In this document: positions 52,006 through 61,005 of the stretch, in pieces
How positions within the stretch are numbered: the stretch's first letter is position 1
Layout: each line of letters opens with the position of its first letter
NCBI RefSeq assembly: GCF_000383855.1
Contig: NZ_KB912877.1
Location: forward strand, 2,716,732-2,780,731
Length of the DNA: 64,000 nucleotides
Origin: Methylobacter marinus A45
GTDB lineage: Bacteria; Pseudomonadota; Gammaproteobacteria; Methylococcales; Methylomonadaceae
Reading direction: 5' to 3'
The notes under the pieces: model-generated
Databases searched by the model: none
What the model saw: the letters and a program-made list of their open reading frames with translations, nothing else
Told to the model about the DNA's origin: nothing
Program-made: the position numbers and the translations under genes

Positions 52006-55000
52006 TTATAAAGGCTCAAACAAGGCCGTCAGGTCTTCGGCGGTCAGCTGCGGCGATTCTTCCCTGGCGCCGCCTTTGTAGATGCCCTCGGCCAGTTGGC
52101 GCTTTTTTTCCTGCATGGCGAGTATTTTCTCTTCGACCGTATTTTCCGTGATCAGTTTGTAGACGAACACGGGCTTATCCTGGCCGATCCGGTAGGCGCG
52201 GTCGGCGGCCTGGGTTTCGGCGGCCGGATTCCACCACGGATCGTAAATGATCACGCTGTCGGCCTCGGTCAGGTTCAGGCCGACGCCGCCGGCTTTCAGG
52301 CTGATCAGGAACACGTCCACGGCGCCGCTTTTAAACTTCTCGATGGCTTCCTCGCGCTTGCGCGTCTGGCCGGTCAATTTGCTGTAGGCAATGTCCAGCG
52401 CTTTTAGTTCATCTTCAATCAGGGCAATCATGCGCGTGAATTGCGAGAATACCAGTATGCGCCGGCCTTCTTCGAGCAGTTCCGGCAGGATCTCCATCAG
52501 CAGCTCGAGCTTGGCCGACTGCTTGACTTTTTGAGCGCTTTCCAGCGGCAGCGTGCGCGGGTCGCAGCAGGTCTGGCGCAGTTTCAGCAGGGCGTCGAGG
52601 ATGGTGATGTGGCTGCGCGACAGACCTTTCTGGGCGATCGCGTCGCGGACTTTTTTCTCCATGGTCAGACGGATGCTTTCGTACAGCGCCGCCTGTTTTT
52701 CACCCAGCGGCACGGAACGGATGATTTCGGTCTTGGGCGGCAGTTCGGTCGCGACATCCTGCTTGGTGCGGCGCAGCATGAACGGCGCGATGCGCTGCGT
52801 CAACCGCGCGCGCTGCCGGCTGTCGCCATGGATTTCGATCGGCGTGCGGTACAGTCTTTTGAAGGCGGCGTTGTCACCCAGGAAGCCCGGCATCAGGAAG
52901 TCGAATTGCGCCCAGAGTTCGCCCAGATGGTTTTCCATCGGCGTGCCGGTCAGGCACAGGCGGTAGTCGGCCTTGATACGGCGGACGATTCTGGCGGCCT
53001 TGGCCTGGGGATTTTTGATGACCTGGGCCTCATCCAGAATCAGATAGTAATAGTCCTGTTCGAGCAGTGCATGCTCGTCCCGGGGCAGCAGCGGATAGGT
53101 GGTGAGGACCAGGTCGTGGCTGCTGATTTCGTCGAAATATTGCTTGCGCTCGGCGCCCTGCAGGGTCAGCACTTTCAGGTCGGGCGTGAAGCGTTCGGCC
53201 TCGCGCCGCCAGTTGCTCATCAGGCTGGTCGGCGCGATGATCAGGCAGGGCGCGGTCATGCGGCCGCTTTGTTTTTCCAGCAGCAGGTGAGCGAGGGTCT
53301 GCACGGTTTTGCCGAGTCCCATGTCGTCGGCCAGAATGCCGGCAAACCGGTATTCGCGCAGAAATTGCAGCCAGTTGAGCCCGTGCCGCTGGTAATTGCG
53401 CAATTCCGCTTTCAGGTTGGCGGGCGCGGCGGCCTGCTCGATGCCGGTAAAGTTTTTCAGCTTCCGGCCCAGTTCGCGCAGCGCTTCGCCGCCGGTTAGC
53501 CGGAACAGGCCGTAGTTGTGCATTTCCAGGTCGGCCAGGCTGGCGGCATTGAAGCGCGACAGCTTGAGCGTGCCGTCATCGGCCAGCGTGCTGCTGTTGA
53601 ACAGTTCCATCAGGGTGGCCAGGAACGGCCTGATCTTTTCGGATGGCAGGGTCAGGTAACGGTGATCGCCGACGGGAATGTTGAGCCGGTCGGGCAGGTT
53701 TTCCAGGTCGTAATGCTCCAGCACCGGCATGATCAACGGCAGCAAAGGCAGCGGCTGGCCGTCTATGTCGACATTGAAGCGCATTTCAAACCAGTCGTAA
53801 GGACTTTCGCTGATTTCGACATCCCAATCCTGGGCGGCCTGGAAATTAAGCCGGAAGCTTTCGTCGGTCTCGATGATCCAGCCTTCCTGTTCGAGCATTG
53901 GCACCGTGTTCAGCAGGAAGTCGCCCCAATGCGCGGCATTGTCCAGCGGGGAGTTTGTGCCGGGACTGAAGAACACCCGTTCTCGCTGGTCGGCCATTTC
54001 AGTGGAACTGAAGCCCAGTTCGGCCAGGCGATTCAGGGCCAGGCTTTCGGTTTCCGCATCGCGTTTGATGCGCAAAAATCCCTGGGCTGTTTTCACCACG
54101 CTGCAGGGTTCCTGATTCAATGCCGACAACGTCCAGTCGCCGTACAGGAAGCCGAGCACCATGAAATGAAGATAATGCAGGTCGTCCGCGGGATGACCCA
54201 GCAGCAGCAGGCGCGGCACAGGCTCAAGATCATGCGCTTCGGTCAGTTCGATCTTTTTCGGCGCCGGCAGGGGCAAGTTGGGGTGTTCAATGATCAGGCG
54301 CTCACTGAACGCCTCCACCTGCTCGGCCGGAATCAGCGGGGCCGACAGCATTTTTCGCAACTGCTCGGTGCTCAGGTTGTGCATGTTGACCGTGCCGATA
54401 ACGCCCTGTTGCGTGTCCAGATAGGCGGGCGGATCAGCCAGTAACAGCAAGGCTTCAGGATCGACGGCAACATTCAGTTCGTAGGCGCCGTTGTCCTGCT
54501 GCTGCCGCCAGCTCAGGCTTAAGTCACGGGCATCGGCCGCTTTCAGGGGCGGCGTCCGCTCAAAGTCCCGCCAGTACAGCCGGCCCGTCTGCACCAGTTT
54601 CGATAAAGCGACCGCGCCCGCGGCGCCCTTGATCGTTGGTTCGCCGCCATAGCCCTGGCCAAACGCGGACAGCAATGAGGCGATTTCCTCATCCTCGGGC
54701 TGAATATAAGACGTGTAGGCGTAGCTGTAGCGTAAATTATTCAACGTGGTTTTTCGGCCTTTGCTCAAGTCGCCGGACTTTTTTTCTTTGGTGACATGAA
54801 ATTCAACGGCGACTTGATGGGCATGCTTGCCGGGCTTAAGGACATAGGCGATAAATTCCTGACGGGGCTTGTGTGGCTGAGCCGGCTGGTCAAGGCTGGC
54901 CAGCCAGTCCAGGCAGCTGGAGCCCGAGGCCGGGGATATCGGCGATTGAAGCGAGTCATGATACTTCAGGCAGACGGCGGCCACGTGCTTGCAGTTATAA

Positions 55001-55257
55001 CCGACCGGGCAGGAGCAGTCGCCTTCAATGGTCGCGTTATTGTAGTCAGGACGCCAGACGATGCGGATATTCTGGTTGTACGGCGTTTTGACGCTGCCTT
55101 TGACCGATGAATTGATCTGCACGAAAAGCGCTCCTTCGCTACTGATGGTCAGTTTGACGACCTGGCCTTTTGCATAATAGCTGCGTCCCCGTTCATAAGA
55201 ACTCAGGCTACAGGCACGGCGAATAACGGCAAGGGGCAGTTGTTTGGATTTAGTCAT
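52006..55257 (-). CDS. SWIM zinc-finger SNF2-family helicase
   Basis: The product is about 1083 residues. An N-terminal SWIM finger 'CSCPVGYNCKHVAAVCLKYH' is followed by a long middle region and the SNF2 ATPase: Walker A 'DDMGLGKTVQTLAHLLL', 'DEAQ' box in 'YYLILDEAQVIKNPQ', 'LTGTPMENHLGELW', and the C-terminal helicase half 'KAGGVGLNLTEADSVIIYDPWWNPAAE' with 'DRAYRIGQ'. It is an ATP-driven DNA translocase of unknown target, like bacterial HepA/RapA relatives. The start at 55257 lacks a strong ribosome binding site; the frame extends to 55335. Confidence 0.9.
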   Translation of the reverse strand: MTKSKQLPLAVIRRACSLSSYERGRSYYAKGQVVKLTISSEGALFVQINSSVKGSVKTPYNQNIRIVWRPDYNNATIEGDCSCPVGYNCKHVAAVCLKYHDSLQSPISPASGSSCLDWLASLDQPAQPHKPRQEFIAYVLKPGKHAHQVAVEFHVTKEKKSGDLSKGRKTTLNNLRYSYAYTSYIQPEDEEIASLLSAFGQGYGGEPTIKGAAGAVALSKLVQTGRLYWRDFERTPPLKAADARDLSLSWRQQQDNGAYELNVAVDPEALLLLADPPAYLDTQQGVIGTVNMHNLSTEQLRKMLSAPLIPAEQVEAFSERLIIEHPNLPLPAPKKIELTEAHDLEPVPRLLLLGHPADDLHYLHFMVLGFLYGDWTLSALNQEPCSVVKTAQGFLRIKRDAETESLALNRLAELGFSSTEMADQRERVFFSPGTNSPLDNAAHWGDFLLNTVPMLEQEGWIIETDESFRLNFQAAQDWDVEISESPYDWFEMRFNVDIDGQPLPLLPLIMPVLEHYDLENLPDRLNIPVGDHRYLTLPSEKIRPFLATLMELFNSSTLADDGTLKLSRFNAASLADLEMHNYGLFRLTGGEALRELGRKLKNFTGIEQAAAPANLKAELRNYQRHGLNWLQFLREYRFAGILADDMGLGKTVQTLAHLLLEKQSGRMTAPCLIIAPTSLMSNWRREAERFTPDLKVLTLQGAERKQYFDEISSHDLVLTTYPLLPRDEHALLEQDYYYLILDEAQVIKNPQAKAARIVRRIKADYRLCLTGTPMENHLGELWAQFDFLMPGFLGDNAAFKRLYRTPIEIHGDSRQRARLTQRIAPFMLRRTKQDVATELPPKTEIIRSVPLGEKQAALYESIRLTMEKKVRDAIAQKGLSRSHITILDALLKLRQTCCDPRTLPLESAQKVKQSAKLELLMEILPELLEEGRRILVFSQFTRMIALIEDELKALDIAYSKLTGQTRKREEAIEKFKSGAVDVFLISLKAGGVGLNLTEADSVIIYDPWWNPAAETQAADRAYRIGQDKPVFVYKLITENTVEEKILAMQEKKRQLAEGIYKGGAREESPQLTAEDLTALFEPL

Positions 55258-55731
55258 GAACAGTCGCGAATGGAAGAGCGGGAAAAAAGACTGAAAAAGG
55301 TGAGAACTATAGGGAAGGCGAAGGGTGTTGTGCAAGCCCTAATCAATCGCGGTGTTGGAAAACGCATCGTATTTTCACGGTTTCACGGTTCATGGGGACA
55401 CGGTTTTCAGGTTGCCTTGCCGGATGAGCGACAAGAAAGGAGGAGGGCGGTCGCGTCGCCTGATGCGCCGCCGTGCGGATTGGTTCGCGCGCCGGCGAGC
55501 CTTGATTTGTGGTCTCAGGCAATCGCGCTCGCGGCAACGCGGCCCGCCGGTTGGCGGCAATTCCTCCCGTGCCTGGAGGCAAGGTCCGCGTCACTGTGTT
55601 TGGGCACAACCTCGGCCATTTGTTTTACATTTGATGCGACAATTGATTTAATGAGTCAGCAATTATTAGCCGAAAAAGCCGATAGGTACGGACGACTTTA
55701 ATTAATCTTTGATTGCGCGATAACAATAGTA
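55258..55731. other. Intergenic region upstream of the serine hydrolase
   Basis: This 474-base gap holds open frames on both strands, but none has a ribosome binding site or a family look. It must carry divergent promoters for the helicase and hydrolase genes. Nothing else was seen. Confidence 0.4.
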
Positions 55732-56664
55732 ATGATGAAAAACAAGACAGCACCTGATATCAACCTTGGCCGCCGTCGATGCATGATGCTGCTGGCTTCA
55801 TTGCCGCTCCTGGCTGTCGGCACGCTCAAGCCCGATAGGGTTTTGGCCGCGTCACGGCATGACGATCTTCAACAAAGGGTTAACAGTTACATCGGCAGCC
55901 TGCGCCGGCGCGGCATCATTAAGGCCGACGAAAAAACCGCCTGGTCCGTCTACGATTTCAGCAAAAGGGAAAAACTGGTTTCCATTAATGAAGACAGCGC
56001 TTATCAAAGCGCGAGCATGATCAAGCCCTTTATTGCATTGGCTTATTTCTATAAATGCAAATACGACAGTAAGCATTATCACTATCCTCGCAACGTGCGG
56101 CAGAAAATGGAAGCCATGATTCGCTACAGCGATAATCAGGCCACCAATTTTTTTATTCGCCTGTTGAGTAACAAATCCAAGAATCAGCGCCCCATGGAAG
56201 TCGAAAAAATCCTCAAGCGTCATGCGCCGGGGATTTTTCAGCAAACCCGGATCAGGGAGTATATTCCCTATAACGGCAGAACCTATCGCAATAAAGCCTC
56301 GGCCAGAGACTACAGCCGTTTTCTTTATGCTTTATGGCACAATGAACTGCCTTATTCCCAGGAGCTTAAAAGGCTGATGAGCATGCATCGGTCAAACCGT
56401 ATTTCCGTGGGGGTGGATATCGTGCCGTCAGCCACCCGGGTTTACGATAAAACCGGCACGACCGCGCGTTTATGCGGCGACATGGGGATCATGGAAGCGG
56501 TAGGCAGGGACGGCAATACCTATCCCTACACGTTTATCGGCATCATAGAAAAACAACATCGGGCCAAAAACTACGGCCAGTGGGCAAAAAGCCGCAGCAA
56601 CGTCATACGCGCAGTATCGCGCCTGGTTTATGCCGATATGAAACAGCGCTATCCTTTGATTTGA
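55732..56664 (+). CDS. Secreted class A beta-lactamase-fold serine hydrolase
   Basis: This 310-residue protein has an arginine-rich signal ('GRRRCMMLLASLPLLAVG') that looks like a Tat signal though the -FLK part is weak. 'QSASMIKPF' gives the SxxK motif, 'IRYSDNQATNFF' the SDN motif and 'YDKTGTTARLCGD' the KTG motif, in the order of class A beta-lactamases. A clear Glu166/ExxLN motif is not seen, so it may be a peptidase-like homologue rather than an efficient beta-lactamase. The family is common as 'serine hydrolase' in aquatic bacteria. Confidence 0.85.
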   Translation: MMKNKTAPDINLGRRRCMMLLASLPLLAVGTLKPDRVLAASRHDDLQQRVNSYIGSLRRRGIIKADEKTAWSVYDFSKREKLVSINEDSAYQSASMIKPFIALAYFYKCKYDSKHYHYPRNVRQKMEAMIRYSDNQATNFFIRLLSNKSKNQRPMEVEKILKRHAPGIFQQTRIREYIPYNGRTYRNKASARDYSRFLYALWHNELPYSQELKRLMSMHRSNRISVGVDIVPSATRVYDKTGTTARLCGDMGIMEAVGRDGNTYPYTFIGIIEKQHRAKNYGQWAKSRSNVIRAVSRLVYADMKQRYPLI

Positions 56665-56746
56665 AGCAAATACGAACTGATGTTGCACCGCGACACCCGC
56701 GATATACAGACAGTGAACAAGTTGTCAGGGATGTCGTCGGCGCCCA

Positions 56747-56793
56747 CAGAGAATCATAAAAACGGGATGTTATTTTTAGCCGAATCCTTAACG
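56747..56793. repeat. Dispersed repeat, inverted copy at the right end of the window
   Basis: This begins CACAGAGAATCATAAAAACG and continues to CGAATCCTTA. The reverse complement at 63922-63971 matches with a few changes. It is followed directly by the GGCGCAATA hairpin unit. Confidence 0.7.
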
Positions 56794-56872
56794 CGATAAG
56801 GCGCAATAGACAAAGCCGTATTGTGCCGTAGGAAATTAACATCCGGCGGAATACGCTTCGCTATTCCGCCGG
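56789..56872 (-). repeat. GGCGCAATA/GGCGGAATA hairpin repeat, copy D
   Basis: On the minus strand this reads CGGCGGAATAGCGAAGCG..., CCGGATGTTAATTTCC, then CGGCACAATACGGCTTTG..., the same two hairpins that form the 184-bp cassette-array repeats. Confidence 0.65.
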
Positions 56873-56943
56873 ATGCGCTGCCTTGCTTTAAACGGCACCC
56901 ACAGAAAATCATAAAAACGTTATTTTTAAAATCAGATTAAATC

Positions 56944-56970
56944 AAGGGCAAAACGTTAACTTTTGCCCTT
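56944..56970. terminator. Perfect hairpin, terminator-like
   Basis: AAGGGCAAAA (56944-56953) and TTTTGCCCTT (56961-56970) form a 10-bp stem with a 7-base loop, followed by ATT. It is about 280 bases after the hydrolase gene and may end its transcript before ectA. Confidence 0.55.
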
Positions 56971-57097
56971 ATTCTAACGGCTATGGGCAGGTGATTTATG
57001 CCGTAGATTGATTGACCAAATCCAGTCAAAACCAGCATGTCGGGACAATTTGTTTTTAGCACGTTTTAAGCATAGTCGAGTCTTTTTTAATCATTTT

Positions 57098-57112
57098 TTG
57101 GTAAAATACCAA
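57098..57112. promoter_or_regulatory. Palindromic site upstream of ectA
   Basis: TTGGTAAAATACCAA is a palindrome apart from its central AAA, in an AT-rich stretch about 160 bases before the ectA start. It could be an operator. It does not look like the described EctR site, and no regulator gene is adjacent. Confidence 0.3.
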
Positions 57113-57274
57113 CGTTTTCAGGTATTTTTATTTTTCCGGTCTGTTGGCGGCAAAGAGGGCTTGAATGGCTATGATCATGAATGGGGGCGGTTTGTTTGAC
57201 GCTGATTGATGTGTTAGCATGAAAAAGAATGAATTATTCAGAAATGGTGAACGACTATCCCTTATTCGAAAGCC

Positions 57275-57805
57275 TTGAAGCGGCAATCCTCTCAAATTAA
57301 TAACCTCGTTTTTCGTCCTCCCGTCATGACTGACGGTCCTTCCATGCAAGCTCTGGTGGAAGCGAGCCCGCCCCTGGATAACAACTCCAGATACTGTTAC
57401 CTGCTCCTGTGCGAGTACTTCGCGGATACCTGCGCGGTCGTTGAAGCCGACGGCGAAATCCTCGCCTTCGTCACCGCCTATGTCCCCCCCGGCAAGCCGG
57501 ATACGCTGGCCGTCTGGCAAGTTGCCGTGGCGTCTTCGTTGCGCGGACAGGGCGTGGCCCGCCAATTGATCGATCATGTGCTGAGACGGCCCGGTCTCGA
57601 ACATATCCGATTTGTCGAAGCCACGGTCAATCCGTCGAATGATGCGTCCCGCGCGTTGTTTGCCTCGTTAGCCAAAGCTTGCGAGACAACGATGAGCGAG
57701 GCCTGCATTTTCCCCAAGACATTATTCCCCAGCGGCCATGAGCAGGAAAACCTGCTCAGGGTAGGACCGTTCCAGATTCACACAGCAATACAGGAGCAAT
57801 CATGA
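57275..57805 (+). CDS. ectA: L-2,4-diaminobutyrate acetyltransferase
   Basis: This 176-residue GNAT enzyme makes N-gamma-acetyl-diaminobutyrate, the second step of ectoine synthesis. 'FRPPVMTDGPSMQALVEASPPLDNNSRYCYLLLCEYFADTCAV' is the typical EctA start and 'SLRGQGVARQLIDHVL' is the acetyl-CoA motif, with 'EATVNPSNDASRALF' after it. No ATG fits; TTG at 57275 is the only start in the frame before an upstream stop at 57248, unless the enzyme is shortened. The ribosome binding site is weak. It overlaps ectB by four bases. Confidence 0.93.
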   Translation: MKRQSSQINNLVFRPPVMTDGPSMQALVEASPPLDNNSRYCYLLLCEYFADTCAVVEADGEILAFVTAYVPPGKPDTLAVWQVAVASSLRGQGVARQLIDHVLRRPGLEHIRFVEATVNPSNDASRALFASLAKACETTMSEACIFPKTLFPSGHEQENLLRVGPFQIHTAIQEQS

Positions 57806-59079
57806 GAATTTTTGAAGAAATGGAATCCGAAGTGCGCGGCTATATCCGCTCATTCCCGGCCGTGTTCGACACGGCCAGGGGATCGGAGATGTTTGATGAG
57901 CGCGGCAACCGCTACATCGATTTTTTCGCTGGGGCAGGCACGCTCAATTATGGCCATAACAATCCGGCTATCAGTCAGGCGCTCATCGAATATCTGCAGA
58001 ATGACGGCATCGTCCACGGCCTGGACAAGGCGACCGTGGCCAAAAAGGTTTTCCTGCAGAAGCTGGCCGATACCATTTTCGCGCCGCGCAACCTGGAATA
58101 CAAAGTGCAGTTTACCGGTCCGACCGGAACCAATGCGGTCGAGACCGCGCTCAAGCTGGCGCGCATGGTCAAGCAGCGCTCCAACGTGATCGCTTTCACC
58201 AATGCCTATCACGGCCTGTCCATGGGCTCGCTGGCGATCACCGGCAATTCATTTTACCGCGACGAATCCTACGGCGTGCGCCATAACAGCGCCTTCGTGC
58301 CGTACGACGGCTACTTCGGCCAGGATGTCAATACCATCGATTACCTGCGCCGCTTCCTTATTGACCAGAGCAGCGGTATCGATCTGCCGGCGGCCATTAT
58401 CGTCGAAACCGTGCAGGGCGAGGGCGGCATACACGTCGCCAGCGACGCATGGCTGCGCGAACTCGAGTCGCTGTGCCGCGAATTCGACATTCTGCTGGTC
58501 CTGGACGACATCCAGATGGGCAACGGCCGCACCGGTACTTTCTTCAGTTTCGAACGCGCCGGCATCACGCCGGACATGGTGACTGTGTCCAAATCCATCG
58601 GCGCGGGCCTGCCATTGTCGCTGTTGCTGATGCGCCCGGAACTGGATCAATGGAAACCGGGCGAGCATACCGGTACGTTCCGCGGCAATAATCTCGCCTT
58701 CGTCGCCGCAACCAAGGCTCTGGAATACTGGGATACCCCGGATTTCGCCGAAGGCGTCAGGCACAAGGGCGAGATCTTCAGGGAAAGTCTGCAGGCCATT
58801 GTCGACAAACATCCGGCCATCAACGGCGAACTGCGCGGCGTCGGCATGGTCTGGGGCATCGAATTCGCCGATCCGGGTTTCGCCGGCGCCGTGTCCGAAG
58901 AAGCATTCAAGCAAGGACTGGTGATCGAAACGGCCGGGGCCAACGGCCAGGTGCTGAAGTTCCTGCCGGCGCTGACCATGGACGAAGCGATCATCACAGA
59001 GGGATTGGCTATCATCGAGAAGTCGATCGAGGCCGTGCTGGAAAAACGCAAGTCGTTGCGTGCCGGGAGCCTGTCATGA
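57802..59079 (+). CDS. ectB: Diaminobutyrate-2-oxoglutarate transaminase
   Basis: This 425-residue class III aminotransferase forms diaminobutyrate from aspartate semialdehyde using glutamate. 'FFAGAGTLNYGHNNPAI', 'GPTGTNAVETALKLARM', 'LLVLDDIQMGNGRTGTFFSFE' and the pyridoxal lysine in 'MVTVSKSIGAGLPLSLLLM' are EctB signatures. Length fits the family. CAGGAGCA precedes the ATG. It overlaps ectC by four bases. Confidence 0.96.
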   Translation: MRIFEEMESEVRGYIRSFPAVFDTARGSEMFDERGNRYIDFFAGAGTLNYGHNNPAISQALIEYLQNDGIVHGLDKATVAKKVFLQKLADTIFAPRNLEYKVQFTGPTGTNAVETALKLARMVKQRSNVIAFTNAYHGLSMGSLAITGNSFYRDESYGVRHNSAFVPYDGYFGQDVNTIDYLRRFLIDQSSGIDLPAAIIVETVQGEGGIHVASDAWLRELESLCREFDILLVLDDIQMGNGRTGTFFSFERAGITPDMVTVSKSIGAGLPLSLLLMRPELDQWKPGEHTGTFRGNNLAFVAATKALEYWDTPDFAEGVRHKGEIFRESLQAIVDKHPAINGELRGVGMVWGIEFADPGFAGAVSEEAFKQGLVIETAGANGQVLKFLPALTMDEAIITEGLAIIEKSIEAVLEKRKSLRAGSLS

Positions 59080-59483
59080 TCGTACGTTCACTGCAAGACA
59101 TCATCGGCACCGAGCGCGATGTAAAAGCTGAAAACGGCAACTGGGAAAGCCGTCGTCTGCTGCTCAACAACGATGCGCTGGGCTTTTCCCTGCACGACAC
59201 CATTATCCATGCCGGCACCGAAACGCTGATATGGTACAAGCATCACCTCGAAGCCGTGTACTGCATCGAAGGCGAGGGCGAGGTCGAAACCACCGAGAAC
59301 GGCAAGATCTACCCGATCAAGGCGGGCACGGTCTATGCCCTCAACGGCAACGAACGCCACCTGCTTCGGGCGCATAGCACGATGCGCATGGTTTGCGTCT
59401 TCACGCCGCCGATTACCGGCAGCGAAGTCCATGATCAGGACGGTGCCTATCGTCCGGGGGCAGAGATAGCGGCCGGACAATAA
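59076..59483 (+). CDS. ectC: L-ectoine synthase
   Basis: This 135-residue cupin closes N-acetyl-diaminobutyrate to ectoine. 'MIVRSLQDIIGTERDVKAENGNWESRRLLL' is the classical EctC start, and 'YKHHLEAVYCIEGEGEVE', 'AGTVYALNGNERHLLRA' and 'MVCVFTPPITGSEVHD' carry the metal-binding Glu, Tyr and His. No ectoine hydroxylase (ectD) or aspartokinase (ask) gene follows. A perfect hairpin overlaps the stop codon. Confidence 0.96.
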   Translation: MIVRSLQDIIGTERDVKAENGNWESRRLLLNNDALGFSLHDTIIHAGTETLIWYKHHLEAVYCIEGEGEVETTENGKIYPIKAGTVYALNGNERHLLRAHSTMRMVCVFTPPITGSEVHDQDGAYRPGAEIAAGQ

Positions 59484-59494
59484 CGTCCGGCCGC
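59469..59494 (+). promoter_or_regulatory. Perfect hairpin over the ectC stop codon
   Basis: GCGGCCGGAC (59469-59478) and GTCCGGCCGC (59485-59494) form a 10-bp GC-rich stem with a 6-base loop that contains part of the stop codon. There is no T-run. It may protect the ectABC mRNA or lower expression of the transporter gene that starts 21 bases later. Confidence 0.5.
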
Positions 59495-59514
59495 GGCTAG
59501 CAGGAGGGACTGCC

Positions 59515-60939
59515 ATGGTCATTGCCAGCTTTATTTTCTTTTTACTGATCTTCGTCGCGATAGGCATGCTCTCGGCGTTAAAGAGCGAGGGCAGCGCCGA
59601 GGATTACCTGACGGCCGGCAAGAGCGTGCCGGCCTGGCTGGCCGGGCTGTCCGCCGTGGCCACCAATAACAGCGGCTTCATGTTCATCGGCATGATCGGG
59701 CTGACCTATTCCACCGGGTTGTCGTCGATCTGGCTCATGCTGGGCTGGATTGCCGGCGATCTGGCGGCCTCGCTCAGCATCATGCGCCGCTTGCGCGAGG
59801 TCAGCGCAAGCCCCGGCATTCATTCCTTCGGCGCTTTGCTGGCGCGCTGGCACGACACGGATTTCCGCTGGCTGCAACGCCTTGCCGGCGCGTTGACTAT
59901 CCTGTTCCTGGGCGCTTATTCCGCCGCCCAACTCAAGGCGGGCAGTAAGGCGCTGCACGTGTTGTTCGGTTGGGACGCCTCGACGGGAGCCCTGATCGGC
60001 GCCGTCATGGTGATCCTTTACTGTTTCGCGGGCGGCATTCGCGCCTCCATCTGGACCGATGCGGCGCAATCCTTTGTCATGCTCGCCGCCATGCTGGTGA
60101 TGGTGTTTACCGGCCTGCAGCAACTGGACGGTTTCGGCGGCGTTTATCCGGCGCTGCTGCAAGTATCGCCGACTTACATGAACTGGTTTCCGGAAACGGA
60201 TGGCTGGGGGCCGGTACTGTTCGTGCTCGGCTGGGTATTTGCCGGCTTTGGCGTGGCGGGGCAGCCGCATATCGTCATCCGTTTCGTTAGCCTCGACCAC
60301 CCGCAATCGATTGGGCGCATGCGGCTGTATTATTACAGCTGGTTTGTCATGTTCTACTCGCTGACCATCGCCGCGGGCATGCTGGCGCGCCTGCTGTTGC
60401 CCGAATCGGCCGCGTTCGATGCGGAACTGGCGCTGCCCACGCTGGCCATGGAGATGCTGCCGCCGGTGCTGATCGGACTTTTTCTGGCCGGGCTGTTTGC
60501 CGCGACCATGTCCACCGTCGACTCGCTGATCATTGCCTGTACCGCCGCGTTTACCCGCGATTTCCACGGCGCACGGACTCCCGGGATTTTCATCACCAAA
60601 CTGGTGACGCTTTCAGTCGTGGCGGTCGCCCTGGGCTTCGCGTTGTCGGACAGCCGCAGCGTGCTGAGTCTGGTACTGATCGCCTGGGGGCTGCTCGCAT
60701 CGGCGTTCGCGCCTTTATTGCTGGTGTATGCGTTTGATGGCAAGCCCGACGAGAAACTGGCGATATCGATGCTGCTGGTCGGCGTCGCCGTATTCCTGCT
60801 CTGGCGTCATTTCGGCCTGTCGCAGCTGGCCAATAGCATCATGCCCGCCATGCTGTCGGGCATGGCGATGTATGCCATCGGCAAAACCATGGGCTGGACG
60901 CTCGAAAACACGGGCGGGGAGCGGGCCGGAATCCTGTGA
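59515..60939 (+). CDS. Sodium/solute symporter (SSS family, PutP-like)
   Basis: This 474-residue membrane protein has about 13 helices. 'SEGSAEDYLTAGKSVPAWLAGLSAVATNNSGFMFIGMIGLTY' and 'GLFLAGLFAATMSTVDSLIIACTAAFTRDF' are the family's sodium-site regions. It follows ectC with CAGGAGGG before the ATG, so uptake of ectoine, proline or another compatible solute is likely but the substrate cannot be told from sequence alone. Confidence 0.88.
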   Translation: MVIASFIFFLLIFVAIGMLSALKSEGSAEDYLTAGKSVPAWLAGLSAVATNNSGFMFIGMIGLTYSTGLSSIWLMLGWIAGDLAASLSIMRRLREVSASPGIHSFGALLARWHDTDFRWLQRLAGALTILFLGAYSAAQLKAGSKALHVLFGWDASTGALIGAVMVILYCFAGGIRASIWTDAAQSFVMLAAMLVMVFTGLQQLDGFGGVYPALLQVSPTYMNWFPETDGWGPVLFVLGWVFAGFGVAGQPHIVIRFVSLDHPQSIGRMRLYYYSWFVMFYSLTIAAGMLARLLLPESAAFDAELALPTLAMEMLPPVLIGLFLAGLFAATMSTVDSLIIACTAAFTRDFHGARTPGIFITKLVTLSVVAVALGFALSDSRSVLSLVLIAWGLLASAFAPLLLVYAFDGKPDEKLAISMLLVGVAVFLLWRHFGLSQLANSIMPAMLSGMAMYAIGKTMGWTLENTGGERAGIL

Positions 60940-61005
60940 CCAAGCCGGTGAGTCGCTGAGGCAAGAGAATACGCTTCCCGCAACTACCTCTCACCGATGG
61001 CTTCA

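Larger units (their letters stand above)
56665..57274. other. Repeat-containing intergenic region upstream of ectA
   Basis: This 610-base gap contains a 50-base sequence repeated inverted at 63922-63971, the GGCGCAATA/GGCGGAATA hairpin unit (56789-56872), a strong stem-loop (56944-56970) and a short palindrome (57098-57112). No credible gene is present. Confidence 0.5.

Noticed and set aside
55240-55701. 153-codon open frame between helicase and hydrolase genes
   Set aside because: No start signal or family look, partly overlaps the helicase N terminus.
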